Source: Candidatus Omnitrophota bacterium
GTDB lineage: Bacteria > Omnitrophota > Koll11 > Gygaellales > JAQTUY01
Reading direction: 5' to 3'
Assembly: GCA_028707105.1 (NCBI GenBank)
Contig: JAQTUY010000005.1
Coordinates: 1 to 26,978, forward strand
Length of the DNA: 26,978 nucleotides
Shown here: one piece after another, positions 1 through 8,424 of the stretch
Numbering within the stretch: the stretch's first letter is position 1
Layout of the letters: every line of letters begins with the position of its first letter
Notes under the pieces: model-generated
Database searches by the model: none
What the model saw: only the letters and a program-made list of their open reading frames with translations
Told to the model about the DNA's origin: nothing
Position numbers and translations under genes: made by a program

Positions 1-1
1 G

Positions 2-3000
2 GTATTCTTAGAAAAATACGGCTGGGCGATGAGACATCTTCACGATACCGGCTTTATCCATTCCTACCTGCATTTAGGGAATATCAGCCTTATGACGCTG
101 CCTATTGTTATTCACGACCTTGAAGGAGCAATGAACAGGCGCAGGGACAGGCTGGATGAGAGATCTTTCCTGGCCAATAGGATAATCGACCTGTGCTATA
201 TCTACCGGTGGAATAAATTCGCCGATAATGCGGAGATGGCGTCATCTTTCTTAAGAGGATATTTCGGTCCGCTGCCTCCGGATAAACTAAAAGATATCCA
301 AGACGACCTGACCGCCTTGAATACCATATTGTACAAAGGCGGGCCAGTCAAGGCGGAAGAATTAAACAATTCTTTGACGGACCGGTTAAGGACCGCGGCG
401 GCGGTAAAGAAAAATTTATTATCAATGATAGGCTCGTCTTTGTCAAGAATAAGCGCGCCTGCTTTATCGCAGGCTCAGGAGAAGCGTTTTAACTTTTTAT
501 CCCGCGCCCCGCCGGTTTTAAGGAGCCTGTTGACTTTTTTCCTCGTACCGGCCTTTCTCAATTTTAATTTCTCCAACGCGCTGGCTTTTCAGTCCAATAT
601 CGCTAATGTCATCGCGACTACCAATCAGGAAGTAAGCAAGAGTATCCCGATAGAGATAGGCGTCCATCAAAAGCGCCCGGCAAAAAAGAACGTCGGCTCG
701 GTATTATCTTCGCTCGGATATTCGGATGGTAATATAGCCAAGATCAAAAAGCAGATGCACAAGGTCTTCACGATAATGTACGGCCAGGGCAAGGTCAATA
801 TCACCGAATTCCAGAAACAGATGTCTTCGATAAACGCGGATGACCCGGAGGCGCTTGCCGGGATACTGCAATCCTGGCTTGAGAGGATCAACGATCCGGA
901 GTGCTATTTTTATATCGGCGGCGAGATGGAGGAATTATTCAAGATGTTTTACCGCGGCCTGGATAATGACGGCGATATCGTCGAGGCCATCAATGAGAAT
1001 AAGGAGATCCATCCTTTCGGGAAGTCCCGTATAATACAGTGGCTCCTGGCTTGCTCTACCAAGAACCAGCTAGCCTATATCCTTTTGACTTCGCAGGGGC
1101 TGAAGCCTCTGGGAGCTTCCGGGATAGGCCACGCCTTTAACGTAATACCTTTCCCCAACAGCTATCTGATCGTTGATTTTGATTACGGTTTCGCCAGGAA
1201 CGCGGATAGGAAGTATTATGAAGAAAAGAGCGGTATCCTGATCTTGAAGCCCAAAGAGGGCATCGAGAACGCGGATGAGGAATTATACAAAGCCCTGCGG
1301 CAAAATTATGCCGTGATGAATATCCTGACCTGCCGGGATTGCGGCTTGAATAATTTTCTGCACGGTAATATGGGGGAATGGTATTACCGGCTTAAGGATT
1401 ATCAGCGTTGTATCGATCATTACGAGGCGATGCTGCAACTGGGATATCGCGGCGAAGTCCTGCCGTATCTTTATCTGAACAAAGGCCGCTCATATTATTA
1501 TTTAGGGAAGCTCTCAGAGAGCAGGGATGATCTTATCAAGTCCCGGGAACTTTACGAAGCGATCCTGACAGACTATTCCCAGAACCTCTTTGTGTATCAG
1601 GAAATATATTCTTTGCCTGAGGTGTATGTAAATTTAAGCCTGTGTTGTTATTACCTGGGCGATGACGAAGGCGCCCTGCGGGCTATGAAGAAGGCCTCCG
1701 CATTAGGCGGCGAATACGTTGATTCCCGCGGTAATGATATCCCCGAGGGGCTCAAGAAACTGCTTGCTGGCCCGGTTCCGGCGGCTAAAAGCGCTGCTTT
1801 GTCTTTATTCTCCCTGCCGCAGGGCAATGAATTGCGCCGTTACGTAAAAGAAACATACAAGGTCGATATCGTGGAGAAAGACGTCAGTCTAGATGACTCA
1901 GAGATCAGGATTTTGATCCAGGTGCTTTCTTCGCTTCCTGAGAAGATATTCAATAATTTTAAAGAGGTCAAGGTGGTGCGGGAAATAGACGGTGGGGCGA
2001 TAGCCAGGGTGGACGAAAAAATCGATTCCAGCCGGATCGAGATAAAGGCCTGGAGCGATGAGGAATTGGGAAATAAAAAGCCTTTCCGGTTCGATAAGAT
2101 GAAGTCTCTGGCATCCGTGCCCAGGGTATTCGCCCGGATGATGTCGCATGAGATCGCCCATACCTACCATTTGAACGCGCCGGAGGATTTTGACAAAAAA
2201 TTCAAAGCGCTGTCCGAAGAATCCAGGGGTAATTTTGAGAATTTTGCCCGCACTTACGGAGGGTGGGATTATCACGAAGACTTCGCCACCCTCACTGATA
2301 TGTGGTTCGATGATTCCCAGGCGCTTCTTTCGCGGGCGATCTATAATTCGGCCCATGGCGCGCCGCTGCTTTTGAAGAAGGTTCTGATCCTGGTGGATAT
2401 TATGGTCCAGGATAATGCCGTATATATGTATAAGCTCAGCGCTTCCAAAAAAGGCTTGAGTATTTCTAAGAATAAAGTGCCCATAGTAAGGGACATGACC
2501 GGTGTTATCTGCGGCATCGGTCCTTATACGAACCTGGATCACGCCAGCGCTTCCGCCCAGGCGCTCCTGCATTGCCCTGAAGACGATAAAAGGATCGCGG
2601 TTTCCAAGGGAGCAAAATTCATCCTGGCGGGAGATGCCGTTTATAAACTGACGGCGGATAAGGGGTATGAGTTCTTTTGCGGACTTAAGACTCCGCGGAG
2701 CGATGAAGAGAACTGTTGGTGGTTCATCCAATACCCCAGGAATATTTTTATTGAAGGCCCGGGACAAGACTTCCTGCAGCGTGAATTTTTAAGCAAGCTG
2801 GAACTCTTCGACGCCTTATCCGGCAGGTCCATTGTGAAGGTCGACCTCAGGGATAAGCAAATAAGGAATGCCGCTCTCGTGGATATCTGTATGGATAAAG
2901 ACGCCCAGTCTTCGGTGTGGATCACCGACACCAATAATAAAGGCCCGTACGGACAGGCCCTGTTGTTTATGGACCTGAAGGGTAACATAAAAGATAGGCT

Positions 3001-4468
3001 GCCGTTGAATAACCTTACGGATCAGAAGAACAGCAACTGTTTTGCTTTCGGAAGCAACGGCCGGCAGGCCCTGCTCGCCCTGGCGGATAATTCTAATTTT
3101 GATGATTTCAGGCATACCTTGCTTTTGTTTGACATCAAGGAACAAAAGTTGATCAGGAATCTCGGGGATAAGATCATCCCCGCGGAAATAAAGAGGTACC
3201 GCTATCCCAGGCAGATCCTTTTAAGTGACGACAGCAGGTTCGCGTATATGATTTATTCCTATTCCCTGAGTGAATTTTCCGATGAGGAATATTTGATCGC
3301 CGCGGACCTTCGCACCGATAAGGTCTTATACTATATATGCAATGAAAGTTTCAGGGATTACCGCAACAGGTTCAACCAGTCGGGCGGGAATTTTCAAAAG
3401 ATCATGTTAGATGAAGAAGGGGGATATATCGTACTCTGGAACAGGCCTGAAGGGATATACCTGTTGGACAGGGATACCGGGAATACGGTCGATATCCTCA
3501 TGGCCGGAGAACCGGTCGCCGACGTCTGCCTTGAGGGGCGCAAAATATATTATACCCTTGCTAACAGGGACGGTGTATTTTGCGAGTCCTTACCGGAAAA
3601 AGAAGATAGCAGAATAGCCAGTTCCGGAGAGCACCAGGCAGATCCTCAGCCTAAATTCAGGGTAGGCGCGCTCAATGTGTTTGCGCAGCTTATGCTGGCC
3701 TGCCTGGTATTTGTTTTATCGAGTTTGCTCCAGCTTCCTTTAATGGTAAGCCTGGCGGCAGCTTTCTATTTTTTTAATCCCTTATTGTTGGCGGACCTGC
3801 ATGAGCAGGGTTATTTTGCGTCTCCCCTTGCCCTGGAGCGGGGCATTTTAGAAGGGTTGTTTGAACCGCTTTTTCTGGAAGCGCAGGTCATCAAGGACGA
3901 TTATGCTGCGGGCTTAAAAGATCAGCGCGAAGCCGGAAGGGTCAGGGCCTGCGCAGTCGTTTTTAATCCTTCGCTGACCGGCAGCCGCCTGATGGAATAC
4001 GATTTTATATCCAACCGTATAGAAGTAGGGAGGGGCTTCTTTAATTCTTCCAACATTGAGGTCTTGAGGATGAGGCTGCGTAAAATATTCCTGCATGAGC
4101 TGGCGCATATCAACCAGAGAAGAGGTCCGCCGGCAAGGACCGTCCTGAATGAGGCTTTATTATCTTCCCAAAGAAGCCGGTATTTGACATTCCCTTCGGA
4201 TCTGGCCTGCGCTTATCTATTCTTTACGGTAGAGAAGTTAAGAAATTCCCGCCTCGCAGGCGCCATCAGGAGCAAGGCCGCGGGAGATGATAATATGCTA
4301 GTCAAGACCGATGGAACAAGAACGGGGACAAGGGTTTATACTTTCGTGGCCACAAAACCGCGCCATTTATGGCGCGGATGGAGCCTGGCCACTCAAGTAT
4401 TCCACAAAGAAACCATGGGCTTTAGCCCGCGGAGTATTCATTATGAAAAGTCGCCCGGGAAGAAGTAA
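2..4468 (+). CDS. Giant multidomain protein (kinase-like / transglutaminase-like / TPR / propeller / two HExxH), 5' end missing
   Basis: The frame is open to the left edge, so the ATG at 29 is probably internal; residues below count from it. Residues 1-35 resemble a kinase C-lobe: the HRDLHxGN loop reads HSYLHLGN (11-18), with Tyr replacing the catalytic Asp, and a DFG-like Asp sits at 30. A hydrophobic segment lies near 162-187. A transglutaminase/papain-like triad is plausible at C342, H368 and D383. TPR-like helices span about 449-560. HEIAH (707-711) is a zincin motif, followed by a beta-propeller-like stretch of repeated strands (about 890-1190), two adjacent membrane segments (about 1216-1250) and a second motif, HELAH (1356-1360). 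The overall role is unknown; a membrane-attached protein with protease-like modules is an inference. The last 36 or so residues are encoded by palindromic DNA and may not be ancestral. Neighbouring genes do not suggest a shared pathway. Confidence 0.8.
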   Translation, partial: VFLEKYGWAMRHLHDTGFIHSYLHLGNISLMTLPIVIHDLEGAMNRRRDRLDERSFLANRIIDLCYIYRWNKFADNAEMASSFLRGYFGPLPPDKLKDIQDDLTALNTILYKGGPVKAEELNNSLTDRLRTAAAVKKNLLSMIGSSLSRISAPALSQAQEKRFNFLSRAPPVLRSLLTFFLVPAFLNFNFSNALAFQSNIANVIATTNQEVSKSIPIEIGVHQKRPAKKNVGSVLSSLGYSDGNIAKIKKQMHKVFTIMYGQGKVNITEFQKQMSSINADDPEALAGILQSWLERINDPECYFYIGGEMEELFKMFYRGLDNDGDIVEAINENKEIHPFGKSRIIQWLLACSTKNQLAYILLTSQGLKPLGASGIGHAFNVIPFPNSYLIVDFDYGFARNADRKYYEEKSGILILKPKEGIENADEELYKALRQNYAVMNILTCRDCGLNNFLHGNMGEWYYRLKDYQRCIDHYEAMLQLGYRGEVLPYLYLNKGRSYYYLGKLSESRDDLIKSRELYEAILTDYSQNLFVYQEIYSLPEVYVNLSLCCYYLGDDEGALRAMKKASALGGEYVDSRGNDIPEGLKKLLAGPVPAAKSAALSLFSLPQGNELRRYVKETYKVDIVEKDVSLDDSEIRILIQVLSSLPEKIFNNFKEVKVVREIDGGAIARVDEKIDSSRIEIKAWSDEELGNKKPFRFDKMKSLASVPRVFARMMSHEIAHTYHLNAPEDFDKKFKALSEESRGNFENFARTYGGWDYHEDFATLTDMWFDDSQALLSRAIYNSAHGAPLLLKKVLILVDIMVQDNAVYMYKLSASKKGLSISKNKVPIVRDMTGVICGIGPYTNLDHASASAQALLHCPEDDKRIAVSKGAKFILAGDAVYKLTADKGYEFFCGLKTPRSDEENCWWFIQYPRNIFIEGPGQDFLQREFLSKLELFDALSGRSIVKVDLRDKQIRNAALVDICMDKDAQSSVWITDTNNKGPYGQALLFMDLKGNIKDRLPLNNLTDQKNSNCFAFGSNGRQALLALADNSNFDDFRHTLLLFDIKEQKLIRNLGDKIIPAEIKRYRYPRQILLSDDSRFAYMIYSYSLSEFSDEEYLIAADLRTDKVLYYICNESFRDYRNRFNQSGGNFQKIMLDEEGGYIVLWNRPEGIYLLDRDTGNTVDILMAGEPVADVCLEGRKIYYTLANRDGVFCESLPEKEDSRIASSGEHQADPQPKFRVGALNVFAQLMLACLVFVLSSLLQLPLMVSLAAAFYFFNPLLLADLHEQGYFASPLALERGILEGLFEPLFLEAQVIKDDYAAGLKDQREAGRVRACAVVFNPSLTGSRLMEYDFISNRIEVGRGFFNSSNIEVLRMRLRKIFLHELAHINQRRGPPARTVLNEALLSSQRSRYLTFPSDLACAYLFFTVEKLRNSRLAGAIRSKAAGDDNMLVKTDGTRTGTRVYTFVATKPRHLWRGWSLATQVFHKETMGFSPRSIHYEKSPGKK
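4358..4377. repeat. Perfect small palindrome (REP-like)
   Basis: Arms of 9 bases (CCGCGCCAT / ATGGCGCGG) flank a 2-base TT loop. The palindrome lies inside the last 40 codons of the giant gene. It is directly visible; a mobile or REP-type origin is inference. Confidence 0.6.
4396..4440. repeat. Second small hairpin flanked by AGTATTC direct repeats
   Basis: A hairpin with GGGC/GCCC core and TTTA loop spans 4413-4432; the full 8-base arms contain one mismatch and one G-T pair. AGTATTC occurs on both sides, at 4396-4402 and 4433-4439. With the palindrome at 4358-4377 this makes a compact repeat-like element across the end of the giant gene. No transposase or endonuclease reading frame is seen. 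Confidence 0.45.
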
Positions 4469-4501
4469 AAGGAAAATAATTCTTTTAAACATACGGGTTT
4501 G

Positions 4502-4510
4502 TGATAAAAT
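4502..4510 (+). promoter_or_regulatory. Extended -10 promoter candidate for the PilZ gene
   Basis: TGATAAAAT is a TGn extended -10 (box TAAAAT at 4505-4510). Only a weak TTTTAA is available near the -35 position (4483-4488). It would start a transcript near 4517, giving a leader of about 68 bases containing the hairpin at 4525-4560. Confidence 0.4.
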
Positions 4511-4524
4511 ACAATCAGCCCACG

Positions 4525-4560
4525 CCTTGATGTTCTTTAAAACTGATAAGAATCTCAAGG
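4525..4560 (+). promoter_or_regulatory. Leader hairpin upstream of the PilZ gene
   Basis: The 13-base arms 4525-4537 and 4548-4560 pair with one mismatch and one G-U, around a 10-base loop. No clear U-tract follows, only ACTCACTTTTA, so it suits a 5' leader structure better than a terminator, although a weak terminator for the giant gene is possible. Immediately downstream, CTCAC (4562-4566) can pair with GTGAG (4576-4580), enclosing most of the AGGAGG ribosome site in a loop. Confidence 0.45.
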
Positions 4561-4584
4561 ACTCACTTTTAGGAGGTGAGAATT

Positions 4585-4923
4585 ATGGCAGGTGAGAATA
4601 TGGAAAAATTTAACGACCAACGGGTGTTCGAAAGATTCAACGTCTGTCTTCCGGTGAAATTCATTGACCTTATGGAAAATCAGGAAGGCTGCGCTGAAAC
4701 ATGCGATGTGAGCGCCAAAGGGTTGTGTTTAGAATTGTATCACGAGATCAAACCGGCGACATCTATGGAGATGTGGCTGGAATTACCGGATAAGGGAGGC
4801 CCGTTTTATACCCGCGGCAGGGTCGTTTGGGCAAATCAGGTCCAACCTAAGTTGTGGCATACGGGAATAAGCCTGGAAAAAGCGGAATTAATGGGCTTGG
4901 CAAGAATATTCAGAAGGCCTTAA
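4585..4923 (+). CDS. PilZ-domain protein, predicted c-di-GMP binding
   Basis: This is a 112-residue soluble protein made of a single PilZ domain, the usual size for a stand-alone PilZ receiver. The N-terminal R-x3-R is present (QRVFER) and the second motif reads DVSAKG, matching [D/N]-x-S-x2-G; together these bind cyclic di-GMP in the family. The start is the ATG at 4585, placed 8 bases after a perfect AGGAGG (4571-4576). A GTG at 4576 overlaps that ribosome site and is less likely. The gene appears monocistronic, with its own promoter and leader hairpin upstream and an inverted repeat at its stop codon. It probably links c-di-GMP level to surface or motility behaviour; no partner gene is visible, and a link to the radical SAM operon is not supported. 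Confidence 0.85.
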   Translation: MAGENMEKFNDQRVFERFNVCLPVKFIDLMENQEGCAETCDVSAKGLCLELYHEIKPATSMEMWLELPDKGGPFYTRGRVVWANQVQPKLWHTGISLEKAELMGLARIFRRP

Positions 4924-4967
4924 AGCCTATAGCCGCGGAGCGGTTGTTTCCGTCGCATTAAGGCCTT
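4914..4967. repeat. Inverted repeat at the end of the PilZ gene
   Basis: AAGGCCTTAA (4914-4923, including the stop codon) is exactly complementary to TTAAGGCCTT (4958-4967), with a 34-base loop. It could form a 3' mRNA stem, but no T-tract follows, so it is not a canonical intrinsic terminator. Confidence 0.4.
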
Positions 4968-5117
4968 TCATATGATATCACTATCGGTTCTTGCTCTCCA
5001 AAGTCGCTGTTGAGTTATCCCCAATCTTTTAATTTTTAGGAGCGCCGGCATAGCATCAGTTGAATATAAGGCTTTCATAAATCGATTCTAAATCGACCAG
5101 GAAAGAGAGGCCGAAAA
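4968..5117 (+). promoter_or_regulatory. Upstream region of the radical SAM operon
   Basis: This is the rest of the non-coding gap before the long operon. It holds an inverted repeat TCGATT-CTA-AATCGA at 5082-5096, which could be an operator. A poor -35/-10 pair is possible (TTGAGT at 5010-5015, then TTTTTA after 17 bases). The ribosome site GAGAGG (5105-5110) precedes the ATG at 5118. No RNA gene or convincing short ORF was seen; the only candidate is a 13-codon frame at 4972. Confidence 0.3.
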
Positions 5118-6578
5118 ATGATGGATTTCGGGAAAATAAAAATAGATTGGCCGAAAGTGGGTTTTTTCAGGTTCAAAGAGATCAAGGCAAACCGGCATCT
5201 TTTGACTAACGACGTGGGAGAATATGTCATCCTCTCCGATAAAGAATTTAAAGGCTTTCTTGAGGGGAAACTAAAAAGTACCGATCCCGTTTTTAAAGTC
5301 CTCAGAGAGCAAGGGCTGATCCGCAATCAAATGGATTTTCCGGAGCTGATATCCGGATACCGCAAGAAGAACATGTTCTTATTCCAGGGCCCTTCATTGC
5401 ATATCATTGTATTGACGCTGCGCTGCGACCACAAATGTGTTTATTGCCAGGCTTCTTCAAGAGGGGAATCCGAGCGCGGCTTTGACCTGGATACGGCTAC
5501 CGCCAAAAAAATAGTAGATATTATATTTGCCTCCCCCGCCAAGTCCCTGGCTATTGAATTCCAGGGCGGCGAACCCCTGCTTAACTGGCCGGTGCTCAAG
5601 TTTATAATTGACTATGCTTTAGAAAAAAACAAGACCGAGAATAAGAGCCTGGAATTAAGGCTGGTCTCTAATTTTTCCATGATGGATAAGGAAAAATTAG
5701 CTTTTCTGGTCAAGAACCGCGTGACCCTGTGCACTTCACTTGACGGCCCGGAACACGTGCACAACAAGAACCGCGCCTGGATCAGGGGGAACAGCCATAA
5801 GCATACTATAAAATGGCTGGGAGAAGCCCAGAAGGTCTATAAGTCTAAATTTAAGAACAGGTCGCGGCCCGGAGCGATCGTTACGGTGAGCCGCTATTCT
5901 TTGAAGTATCCCGAGAAGATAGCCGCCGAGTATATCAAGCACGGGATGGAAGCGATATTTGTCCGTCCGCTTACGCCTTTAGGCATGGCCAAAAAGGTCT
6001 GGAGTAAAATAGGCTATACCCCCCAGGAGTACCTCAAGTTCTACAAAACAGCCCTTAATTACATCATCTCTTACGCGTTAAAGCATCCTAAGAGCCGTGT
6101 CCATGAAAATACGGCCAAGATACTTTTAGCCAAGATCCTTACGGAATACGATCCCAACTTTCTGGAATTGCGTTCTCCCTGCGGAGCGGGGACGGGGCAA
6201 GTACTTTATAATTATGACGGCAAGGTCTATACTTGCGATGAAGCGAGAATGGTCGGCGAAGATATATTCTGTATAGGCAATGTCAAAGACGGCTCATACA
6301 AAGATATAGTCGCTCACCCGACCGTGAGGATCCTGAGTATGGCCTCCTGCCTGGAGAATACCGCTTGCGACCTGTGCGTTTACAAGCCATATTGCGGCGT
6401 CTGCCCTATATATAACTGGGCGGAATACGGCAATCTTTTTTCTCAAGCGTCCAATAATGCCAGGTGTATTATATTCGGAGGCATACTGGATCTCCTCTTC
6501 GCCAAATTGGAAGATAAAAAGGTGAGGAAGCTGTTTGAGAAATGGGCGGCGTTCGCCGTGCCCGAGCCTCAAGGTTAA
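5118..6578 (+). CDS. HxsB-like radical SAM/SPASM maturase
   Basis: A 486-residue radical SAM enzyme. An N-terminal region of about 95 residues (with the phrases LTND.GEY and LS..EF) precedes CDHKCVYC (C103, C107, C110), which binds the SAM [4Fe-4S] cluster; GGEP is at 150-153. The C-terminal SPASM-type region has cysteines at 355, 373, 417, 420, 426, 429 and 450 for auxiliary clusters. TSLDGP (206-211), HNKNR (215-219) and YNYDGKVYTCDEARM (364-378) match what I recall of HxsB, the maturase of the His-Xaa-Ser peptide system, as does the length. Known family members modify a ribosomal peptide. Here no HxsA, HxsC or HxsD gene is adjacent, so the substrate is unknown. GAGAGG lies 7 bases before the ATG. 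First gene of the radical SAM run. Confidence 0.75.
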   Translation: MMDFGKIKIDWPKVGFFRFKEIKANRHLLTNDVGEYVILSDKEFKGFLEGKLKSTDPVFKVLREQGLIRNQMDFPELISGYRKKNMFLFQGPSLHIIVLTLRCDHKCVYCQASSRGESERGFDLDTATAKKIVDIIFASPAKSLAIEFQGGEPLLNWPVLKFIIDYALEKNKTENKSLELRLVSNFSMMDKEKLAFLVKNRVTLCTSLDGPEHVHNKNRAWIRGNSHKHTIKWLGEAQKVYKSKFKNRSRPGAIVTVSRYSLKYPEKIAAEYIKHGMEAIFVRPLTPLGMAKKVWSKIGYTPQEYLKFYKTALNYIISYALKHPKSRVHENTAKILLAKILTEYDPNFLELRSPCGAGTGQVLYNYDGKVYTCDEARMVGEDIFCIGNVKDGSYKDIVAHPTVRILSMASCLENTACDLCVYKPYCGVCPIYNWAEYGNLFSQASNNARCIIFGGILDLLFAKLEDKKVRKLFEKWAAFAVPEPQG

Positions 6579-6632
6579 AAATAAGCGCTGTATCGGGCGT
6601 AGCGACTATCGCCACTGCCTCTTATTGAAAGT

Positions 6633-8414
6633 ATGCCGCATCTTCTTGATTTCTTAACCTTAATTTTGACTCATCGGTGCAGGGAAGATTGTTTTTTCTG
6701 TTTTGTGGACAAAGACAATTTATCCATAAGCGCATCAAACGCGTTAAAAGCAGCGGACTTTTTTCTTAAAGCTCCGGGCACAGAAAAGACCATCAAGTTT
6801 TTCGGCGGCGACCCCCTTCTTGAATTCAATACTTTAAAACAGACCGTAAATTTTTGCGAAAAAAAAGCCAGGGAACTGGATAAAAGAGTTAATTTTATCC
6901 TGCCCACCCCCGGAACGGTGCTGGATAAGAACGCGCTTGATTTTATCCGGCGTCACGATATCCAACTGGTCCTTAATTCTTCGCAAATCCGCGCTATCAG
7001 CAAGCCCCTTATTAAAAAAGCGCTCGCTTTTCCTTTCACCACCTTGACCGTCAACATCACTCCCGCTTCAGTAAGGCATCTTACCGCCAGTTTAAAAGAA
7101 TATTGCTCCCTCGGGTTTAGCCGGTTTAACCTGCTGCCGATCTATTATATAAAATGGCCTGCGGGCCGTATCCAAGCCCTGGAGCGCGAATTCAAGCGGG
7201 TCCGGGTTTTCTATCAGAAACATCCGGAAGTTTATTTTAAGAATTTCGAACTGTCCGGCGAGGTTCCTCTGTTTAATTCCTGCTTGACTTGCGATGTTTC
7301 CGGGGAGCTTTTTGCCGGCAACGCGGTGCTCTTTAAGAGCCTGGCGGTTTTCAGGGATGACTTGCTGCTCGGCGATATCCGCAAAATAGGCAGCCATGAT
7401 AAGCTGCCGGAGCAGGCCAAACCGCTGCAGGAGATCGTCGAGAAGGCGTTTCCCGCCGGAGTATTAAGAGACACATTTAGATTAGACCGGGTGCTAAATT
7501 CTTTCTTAGGCTCTTTACACAGGGCGGTTAAGATGGCGGATATAAAACTGGGCAATAGCTGTAATAACAGCTGTAAATTTTGCGTCCGGAAAAAGAAGGG
7601 GGAAGCTATCCTCAATAAGACCGGCGCCCAGGTGATTAAGAATTTGATCGAGGCAAGGCCTGAATGCCAGGGTGTGGTTTTTACCGGAGGCGAGCCTTCG
7701 ATCAGGAAGGATTTATTGGAATTGGTTTCTTACGCCAGCCGGCTGGGATATGAAAGGATCCAGGTCCAGAGCAACGGCCGGATGTTCAGCTATAAGGATC
7801 TTTGCCAGAGGGCGGTTGAAGCGGGGGTAACGGAATTTGAACTGGCTATACACGGGCATATCCCCCAATTGCACGATTACCTTACTTCAGCCGAAGGCAG
7901 CTTCTATCAGGTGGTTAACGCGATAAAGAATATCAAAAGCCTGGGCCTGCCTGTTTTTACCAATACGGTCATCAATAAATCCAACTACCGGCATCTGGCC
8001 CAGATCGCCCAACTATTAGTGGGTTTGGGAGTGGACCAGTTCCAGTTTGCTTTTGCGCACGCCCTGGGCCAGGCGGCGGAAAATTTTGATTCTGTCGTGC
8101 CCAGGATGAGCATGGTTATTCCTTACGCGAAGAAAGGGCTGCAGATCGGGATAAACGCGGGGGTCAGGGTGATGACTGAAGCAATACCGTATTGTTTATT
8201 AGGCGAATACAGGAAGTATGCCGCGGAAAATATCATACCCTCGACCAGGATATTCGAGCTTTTCGGTAAAGTAATGGATTTTGATAAGGTCAGGTTAAAA
8301 ATGGCTAAAGCCAAGGGTCCCGATTGCCGGAAGTGTAAATTCTACGCAGGTTGCGAGGGCATCTGGGGAGAGTATCCGCAGAAATTCGGCTGGGAGGAGT
8401 TTAAGCCGGTTTAG
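6633..8414 (+). CDS. Tandem radical SAM protein (two intact domains)
   Basis: 593 residues with two radical SAM domains. The first has C16, C20, C23 and a GGDP variant of GGEP (58-61); its pattern follows the NNI-type domains found later in the operon, though it carries a divergent end (about 287-293). The second has C310, C314, C317 and GGEP at 352-355, and ends with C565, C568, C574 followed by the EY...G..EFKP tail. The same NNI-type plus KP-tail arrangement recurs in the gene at 20643. Reaction and substrate are not recognisable. It starts 54 bases after the previous gene, the largest gap among the twelve radical SAM genes, with no strong ribosome site; the cluster motif begins only 15 residues in, so the true start cannot be much later. 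Confidence 0.8.
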   Translation: MPHLLDFLTLILTHRCREDCFFCFVDKDNLSISASNALKAADFFLKAPGTEKTIKFFGGDPLLEFNTLKQTVNFCEKKARELDKRVNFILPTPGTVLDKNALDFIRRHDIQLVLNSSQIRAISKPLIKKALAFPFTTLTVNITPASVRHLTASLKEYCSLGFSRFNLLPIYYIKWPAGRIQALEREFKRVRVFYQKHPEVYFKNFELSGEVPLFNSCLTCDVSGELFAGNAVLFKSLAVFRDDLLLGDIRKIGSHDKLPEQAKPLQEIVEKAFPAGVLRDTFRLDRVLNSFLGSLHRAVKMADIKLGNSCNNSCKFCVRKKKGEAILNKTGAQVIKNLIEARPECQGVVFTGGEPSIRKDLLELVSYASRLGYERIQVQSNGRMFSYKDLCQRAVEAGVTEFELAIHGHIPQLHDYLTSAEGSFYQVVNAIKNIKSLGLPVFTNTVINKSNYRHLAQIAQLLVGLGVDQFQFAFAHALGQAAENFDSVVPRMSMVIPYAKKGLQIGINAGVRVMTEAIPYCLLGEYRKYAAENIIPSTRIFELFGKVMDFDKVRLKMAKAKGPDCRKCKFYAGCEGIWGEYPQKFGWEEFKPV

Positions 8415-8424
8415 TAAGGAGAAT

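Noticed and set aside
1898..2767. 289-codon reverse-strand frame inside the giant gene
   Set aside because: It lies wholly opposite a continuous coding frame with recognisable motifs, and its translation shows no domain.
4311..4595. 94-codon forward frame bridging the end of the giant gene and the PilZ start
   Set aside because: It runs through the palindromes, the noncoding leader and the PilZ ribosome site, and its translation resembles no protein.
4972..5013. 13-codon frame that might be a leader or precursor peptide for the operon
   Set aside because: Too short, no convincing ribosome site and no recognisable peptide features; such a frame is expected by chance.
4924..5117. Riboswitch (cobalamin or c-di-GMP class) before the radical SAM operon
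   Set aside because: I could not find the conserved core elements of either class; only simple inverted repeats are visible.
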